A stretch of 42,276 nt of DNA from Multifurca ochricompacta. Taxonomy: Eukaryota > Basidiomycota > Agaricomycetes > Russulales > Russulaceae. This document shows positions 37,420 to 42,276 of the stretch, piece after piece. The notes beneath the pieces are model-generated. The model did no database searches, was not told the origin of the DNA, and worked only from the letters and a program-made list of their open reading frames with translations. The stretch lies in NCBI GenBank assembly GCA_022496185.1, contig WTXG01000295.1:1-42276 (forward strand), in the 5' to 3' direction. Positions within the stretch are counted from its first letter, which is position 1. Every line of letters begins with the position of its first letter. The translations under genes were made by a program, and so were the position numbers.

Positions 37420-39628
37420 ACTCCATGTAACTTCTGTGTACACTAGTCATTTCAAATCATTGAAAATACCAGTACATTTTGAAACCAAACAGAAGATGGC
37501 CAACAGACGAATATTGATCGACTCTGGAGCTACAGACAACTTCATTAGCCAATGACTCCAGAGGACGCTAGGATTGGGGACACAATTACTCCCCCAAGAA
37601 AAAAACATTTGGAACATAGATGGGACAGCTAACAAAGCTGGGAAAATCACACATTGCTGTGATTTAGAAGTACAGGTCGGGGAATGGACGAAGCAGCTCC
37701 GCTTCCTCATCACGGATCTAGGGGAGGAAGACATGGTTCTAGGGTACCCATGGCTGGCAGCATTCGAACCCAGGATCAACTGGGCAGAGGCCACCATGGA
37801 TAAGGATTTTTACCCGGTTATCATTACGTCTTTAGGATACAACTATGCTGCACGACACCCTCTTACCCATGCCATTGTCATGGGATCGGCCGTCACCTGG
37901 AGTGATGTGGAGCCTGTGGATCAGGTGTACTGTTATGTTATGAAAGCATCGGAATTGGCCCAGGCAGAGGCACAGAAGAACCCAGAAAAGACCTTTGAAG
38001 AAGCAGTCCCCGCAGAATATCATCGACACTGGAAGGTTTTCTCAGAGGAAGAATCGCAACGCTTCCCTCCTTCTCAACCTTGGGATCATGCTATTGACTT
38101 CGTCCCGGATGCCCCGCGATCAGTAGACTGTAAAATTTACCCCCTATCACAGCCAGAGAAGGAAGTGCTTTCTACCTTCCTAGAGGAGCACCTGGCAAAA
38201 GGATATATACGACCTTCCAACTTGCCTTATGCATCACCCTTCTTTTTCATCAAAAAGAAGGACGGGAAACTACGACCGGTACAGGATTATAGACGGATTA
38301 ACGAACTTATGGTGAAAAACAACTACCCACTCCCTCTAATCTCGGAAATTATCGACAAAATGCGTGATAAAGCCCTGTTTTCAAAAATGGACGTTCGTTG
38401 GGGATACAACAACATTCGTGTCCGAGAAGGCGACCAGCCCAAAGCCGCCTTCAAAACTAATCAAGGACTCTTCGAACCCAATGTTATGTTCTTTGGCTTG
38501 ACGAACTCACCGGCAACCTTCCAGGCCATGATGAATCACATTTTCCGGGACCTGATCCTTACAGAAGAGGTCGTGGTGTATATGGATGATATCCTGGTAG
38601 CCACGAAAGATGACATTCACCACCACCGAACCAGAGTTCACGAGGTACTAGAAATCCTGGCGACACATGACCTTTATCTGAAACCCGCCAAATGTTCCTT
38701 CGAACAGAAGACTGTTGAATATCTGGGTGTTATCCTGGAAGGGGGGCAAGTACGCATGGATCCCGTAAAAGTGCAAGGCATTCAAGAATGGACCGCCCCT
38801 CAGTGTACCAAAGATGTCAGGTCATTCATTGGATTCTGTAATTTCTACCGACGCTTCGTCAAGGGATTCTCCGCCATCGCCCGACCGCTTAATGATTTGT
38901 TGAAAAAAGACGTGCCCTGGCACTGGGACGAACCACAGCAGAAAGCATTCGATCAAATTAAAGCAATCATCAGCTCCGAACCAGTTCTTATTCAACCCAA
39001 TTTGGCCAACCCCTTTGAACTGGAGGTTGATGCTTCCATGTATGCCAACGGTGCAGTACTATCACAAAGAAATACTGAAGGAATTCTTCATCCCGTCGCA
39101 TTCTACTTGGAAACGTTCTCACCAGCAGAAAGAAATTATGACATTTGGGACAGGGAATTATTGGCTATCGTTAAAGCGTTACAACATTGGTGACCATACT
39201 TGGCTGGATCTCCGCACAAAACCATCATTTATACAGACCACTCCAATCTTTTGTACTGGAGAGAACCGCACAAAATCAGCCGACGAATAGCACGAGAAGT
39301 CTTGGAGCTCGAAGAGTACAACTTCACGCTCAAGCATTTACCTGGAGCTCGTAATGCACGAGCTGATGCCCTGTCCAGACCAACCGGACGAGATGAAGGG
39401 GAAAACGACAATGATAATATCGTCGTTCTACCAGAAGATGTCTTCGCAAAAGCTGCTGTTGTTAGCCTCCACGACATGGATCTATGGGCCCAAGTGACGC
39501 AGAACATGAACCAGGAACTGTGCAAATCCTGGGCAGAACCGCATAACATAAAAATGAAAGACGGCCTCTGGTGGAAGGATGGCGATCGATTGGTTGTCAC
39601 CGGTGGCGACAACATTAAGAGGGGGTGA
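37382..39628 (+). pseudogene. pol: Gypsy-A2 pol part 1: protease, RT, RNase H
   Basis: The frame is -1 to gag. Protease RRILIDSGATDNFI (about 37510) is followed by TGA 37553-37555. RT has MDVRWGYNNIRV (about 38387) and YMDDILVA (about 38580). RNase H has VDASMYANG, WDRELLAI, TGA 39191-39193 (in HW-stop-PYLAG), then YTDHSNL. The segment ends in NIKRG at a G-run of five (39617-39621) where one base is missing, shifting the frame before the integrase zinc finger. The two internal stops fit arginine CGA in related elements. Confidence 0.92.
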
Positions 39629-40860
39629 TTCATTTTCACCATGACCTCCCCTCTGCAGGACACCCCGGCATCACAAATACCTACACCCTTGCCAAACGAG
39701 ATTACTGGTGGCCAAACATGAAAAAGGATGTTGAAGCATATGTCAAAGGATGTGCAGAATGCCAGGCAAATAAAGTAAACACTCACCCAAGACCGCCAGC
39801 ACTTTCACCCATCACGCCAATTGCAACAGCTCCCTTCCAGACCATCGCCATGGATTTCATCGTTAAACTCCCTCAGTCACAAGGATACGACTCGATACTC
39901 ACCATCACGGACCATGACTACTCAAAGGCCGCCCTCTTCATCCCCTGTAACGAGACAATATCAGCAGAAGGCATTGCGAAACTCTACCTGAACCATGTCT
40001 ACCGGCATTATGGACTGCCGCAGAAGATCATTTCTGATTGAGACCCACGATTCGCCTCCATGTTCGCCCAAGCACTCTGTAAACGCCTCGACATTCAGCA
40101 GAACATATCCACCGCATATCACCCCCAGACGGATGGACAGTCGGAACGAACAAATCAATGGCTGGAACAATATCTTTGATTTTGGTGTAACGAATGACAG
40201 AACGACTGGGCAGAGTGGCTGGCGACAGCTGAGTTCGCGCACAATAGCTGGCCAAATGGAACGACAAAGACCACTCCTTTCTCTCTTATTATGGGATGGG
40301 ACCCTCGTACTACATGGACAGACAAACCCACAAATGTACCATCTGTGACACAGCGTATCGACCAATGGGAGGAAATACGAGAATCGGCCAGTAGAAACCT
40401 TCAGAAGGCGCAAAGGACCCTGGCCAAGAAGCCCACTAGGTTTACGCCCTACCAGGTCGGAGATCAAGTCTGGTTAGAAGGGCGCAATATCCATACATCA
40501 CACCCAACGGCAAAATTAGCTCCCAGACGCCATGGCCCCTTTGTAATCGAACAGAAGCTCTCGGACGTCACGTACAAGCTCACATTACCCGCCACCTGGA
40601 AGATACACCCCATCTTCCATGCGAACCTTCTGACGCCGTACAAAGAGACCGCCATTCATGGACAGAACTTTCCCAGGCCTCCCCCTGACCTCGTTGATGG
40701 AGAACCGGAATGGGAAGTGGAACGTATTGCCGACGCCAAATGGAAGGGTCGAGGACGTAATCGAAGACTCCATTACTTGATCAAATGGAAGGGATTCCCA
40801 GACGCCGACAACTCGTGGGAGCCTGCTGCGGATGTCTTTGCGCCCAAGCTCATCAAAGAC
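39625..40860 (+). pseudogene. pol: Gypsy-A2 pol part 2: integrase and chromodomain
   Basis: The HHCC finger (HDLPSAGHPGITNTY ... CAECQANK, about 39640-39770) precedes the integrase core with D in AMDFIVKLP, D in SD-stop-DPRF (TGA 40039-40041 replaces the arginine of SDRDP) and E in GQSERTNQW. Another TGA is at 40177-40179. The GPY/F-like region (APRRHGPFVIEQ) and a chromodomain follow (EWEVERIADAKW ... YLIKWKGFPDADNSWEP, about 40705-40860), defining a chromovirus. Confidence 0.93.
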
Positions 40861-42140
40861 TTCTATAGATGCCACCCAGAGGCAGATAAAGAGCCAGAGA
40901 AAATACGAGTTGCTGAACAACCCTCTTCCCCACAACTGACCAGGAATCTACCCATGTCATCGTCTAAGATCCACGCCTCTGCCGCCATCGATGCGTTTCC
41001 CTTACTTACTCCTGTGCATCCTCCTTCTCGCCCACTTTCTCCCATTGACTACGATGCGACCGCCCAAGTGGCCAAAGGGGACAGAATCATTGACATCGAC
41101 GAAGATTTTAATCTGCCCGAACACCCCCATCCCAACGATTTGATCAATGTAGACTTCGGTGACGAATCCCCCGAGTTCCCCTTCTTCCCCAATGACACCA
41201 ACTCACAGTTCTACTTCCCACTAATGATCCCATCCTCCAAGAATGACGGCACTACGGAAGTGGCCAAGTACATCTACTACACCAATGAAGGTATGGACGT
41301 AGCTGGGTGCTTAGAGAAAGGAGGGCCTGTCTATGGAGCCCCAGTCTACCTCGAGGAGAAAAATGTCGGGCGACTCCACTATGTCCTTGGGCCCGAGCAC
41401 TTGCAACACCTCTCGGCCCACGACCCACGCGCCTTTGCGATTAATGAAGTCCTTCGGGACCTGCAGATGCTGCGACTGACCGCCGAGATCACACGACTCC
41501 GCAAGTTCCAAGCACTTCAGGACAATTTAGAGATGCAACACCACAACTATGAACGACAAATGGTAAAGATTAACTGGGGGGTTTTTGACATAGAGCACCA
41601 CCTGGCGAGCATCAGGATGAGGTTGGAACAAGGGGAGGTATACCAGATTATTTCCGAACGGTATGCCGACATTTTTGCGCGACCACTCCCTCGTCGCCGC
41701 CTTGACCTGGCACCCTGGCTTAACCCTCACTGTTTCGAAATGCCACGCCTCCACGAAAACCCGATGGCAAGCTTTGCTGGTGCTGCAACAGCAAGTATCA
41801 CCTCAGCTGGTGCTGCCCTAAGGCTGCGAAACGATTGCCGACACTGCCAAGCACTTCGCACTGGAGTCGCCAATGTCTATTCAGACGACTTACGCAGGCC
41901 CCCACCGTCCAGAACCCCTCAGGATGGTGTGGCAAGTGTCTCTCCACAATGCCGGACATCGAGAAATCGACTGTCATGTTTACGACGGCTGCTTTCGCTG
42001 TGGGAGACAAGGGCCCTACGGTTTTCTACGAACCATGTTTGCCCCGCAAACGAAGAAAAGAGAACTATGATGCTGATCACTACGCTGTAGCCGACGACTA
42101 TCTCTCCCTGGTCCAGGATGACGATGGTATGCCGATCTAG
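40861..42140 (+). pseudogene. Gypsy-A2 C-terminal extension with CCHC knuckle
   Basis: Pol stays open for about 290 codons after the chromodomain: a Ser/Pro linker, an acidic part (DRIIDIDEDFNLPEH), FPFFPND, AKYIYYTNEG, and a helical coiled-coil-like stretch (LQMLRLTAEITRLRKFQALQ) ending GEVYQIISERY. After about 41724 the good frame is the next one: it encodes CWCCNSKYHLSWCC (41775-41816), a CX2CX4HX4C knuckle. Further CGKC and CFRC pairs are scattered over frames, so several indels lie here. The final frame ends DDDGMPI-stop at 42140, as in copy A1. Gypsy-B lacks this extension. Function unknown; RNA binding is possible. Confidence 0.7.
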
Positions 42141-42170
42141 CTGGCTCTGCTAGGACTAGAGAGGGGGTAA
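42141..42170 (+). other. Gypsy-A2 polypurine tract region
   Basis: ACTAGAGAGGGGGTAA ends at 42170, directly before the 3' LTR; same as in copy A1 at about 50-66. Confidence 0.85.
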
Positions 42171-42276
42171 TGTTACAAACCCCACTGATCGTCTTGTTTT
42201 CTTTCTCTATCATGTGACTTGCTGTTGGGACGTGTTGATCCCCTTTGTTGACTATGTTGTGACCCTGGCTTTGCCT
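42171..42276 (+). mobile_element. 3' LTR of gypsy-A2, cut by the window end
   Basis: The first 106 bp of the LTR, TGTTACAAACCCC..., matching the 5' LTR at 35241 onward. The right target duplication is not visible. Confidence 0.93.

Larger units (their letters stand above)
35241..42276 (+). mobile_element. Gypsy-A copy A2: nearly complete chromovirus
   Basis: The element shows 5' LTR, self-primer site, gag, -1 frameshift site, pol with chromodomain, a long C-terminal extension, polypurine tract and the first 106 bp of the 3' LTR before the window ends. It inserted into copia-D integrase (left flank GACAG). Decay consists of at least five TGA stops, one missing G in a G-run (about 39622), an ATG-to-GTG start change, and indels in the last 400 bp of the extension. 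Confidence 0.95.

Noticed and set aside
1..42276. Host genes, tRNA, rRNA or CRISPR arrays
   Set aside because: All coding signals belong to retrotransposons. I saw no cloverleaf, rRNA motif or spaced direct-repeat array.

Overview
The window is a stack of nested LTR retrotransposons from a fungal genome, most likely a filamentous basidiomycete (Agaricomycotina). This is inferred from chromodomain Ty3/gypsy elements, Ty1/copia elements with a half-tRNA-iMet type primer site, ~50-nt introns with CTAAC/CTGAC branch points, and strong CpG decay. I see no host gene, tRNA, rRNA or CRISPR array. The oldest layer visible is two pieces of gypsy-A-type LTR around a 163-bp spacer (11306-11883).

Layout. 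1-661: tail and 3' LTR of a gypsy-A copy (A1) inserted in copia-1. 662-6105: copia-1 (+) with a solo LTR at 2881-3471 and its own 3' LTR at 5597-6105. 6106-11305: an older copia on the minus strand (gag, long leader, primer site, 5' LTR). It carries solo LTRs at 7321-7819 and 8478-10777; the second holds three further solo LTRs, one inside the other. 11884-15045: copia-2 (+), cut by gypsy-A copy A3 (15046-17855), which carries a reverse solo copia LTR. A3 is cut by a reverse copia LTR (17856-18195), itself cut by copia-D (-; 18196-35240). Inside copia-D sit an intact young gypsy-B (18412-24161), gypsy-C (24565-32697, with a solo LTR in pol) and gypsy-A copy A2 (35241 to the window end). Ten insertions have both 5-bp target duplications visible and perfect.

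Most striking result: all six copia-family LTRs carry a GTAAGT...CTAAC/CTGAC...TAG intron-like segment just downstream of the predicted transcription start, followed by a second copy of the flanking sequence with that segment removed at the exact GT/AG boundaries. The two copies covary from LTR to LTR (five of six perfect). This suggests the element regenerates its terminal repeat from spliced RNA at each replication cycle.

Other results. All three gypsy families show a -1 frameshift heptamer between gag and pol, then a 6-nt spacer and a 28-nt hairpin-like block. All three have a primer site complementary to the predicted RNA 5' end (Tf1-type self-priming). Gypsy-A has a ~430-residue extension after the chromodomain with a CCHC knuckle; gypsy-C has a separate 3' ORF in the same place. 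Premature stops are almost all TGA at former CGA codons, and 22 of the 23 differences between the gypsy-C LTRs are CpG transitions.
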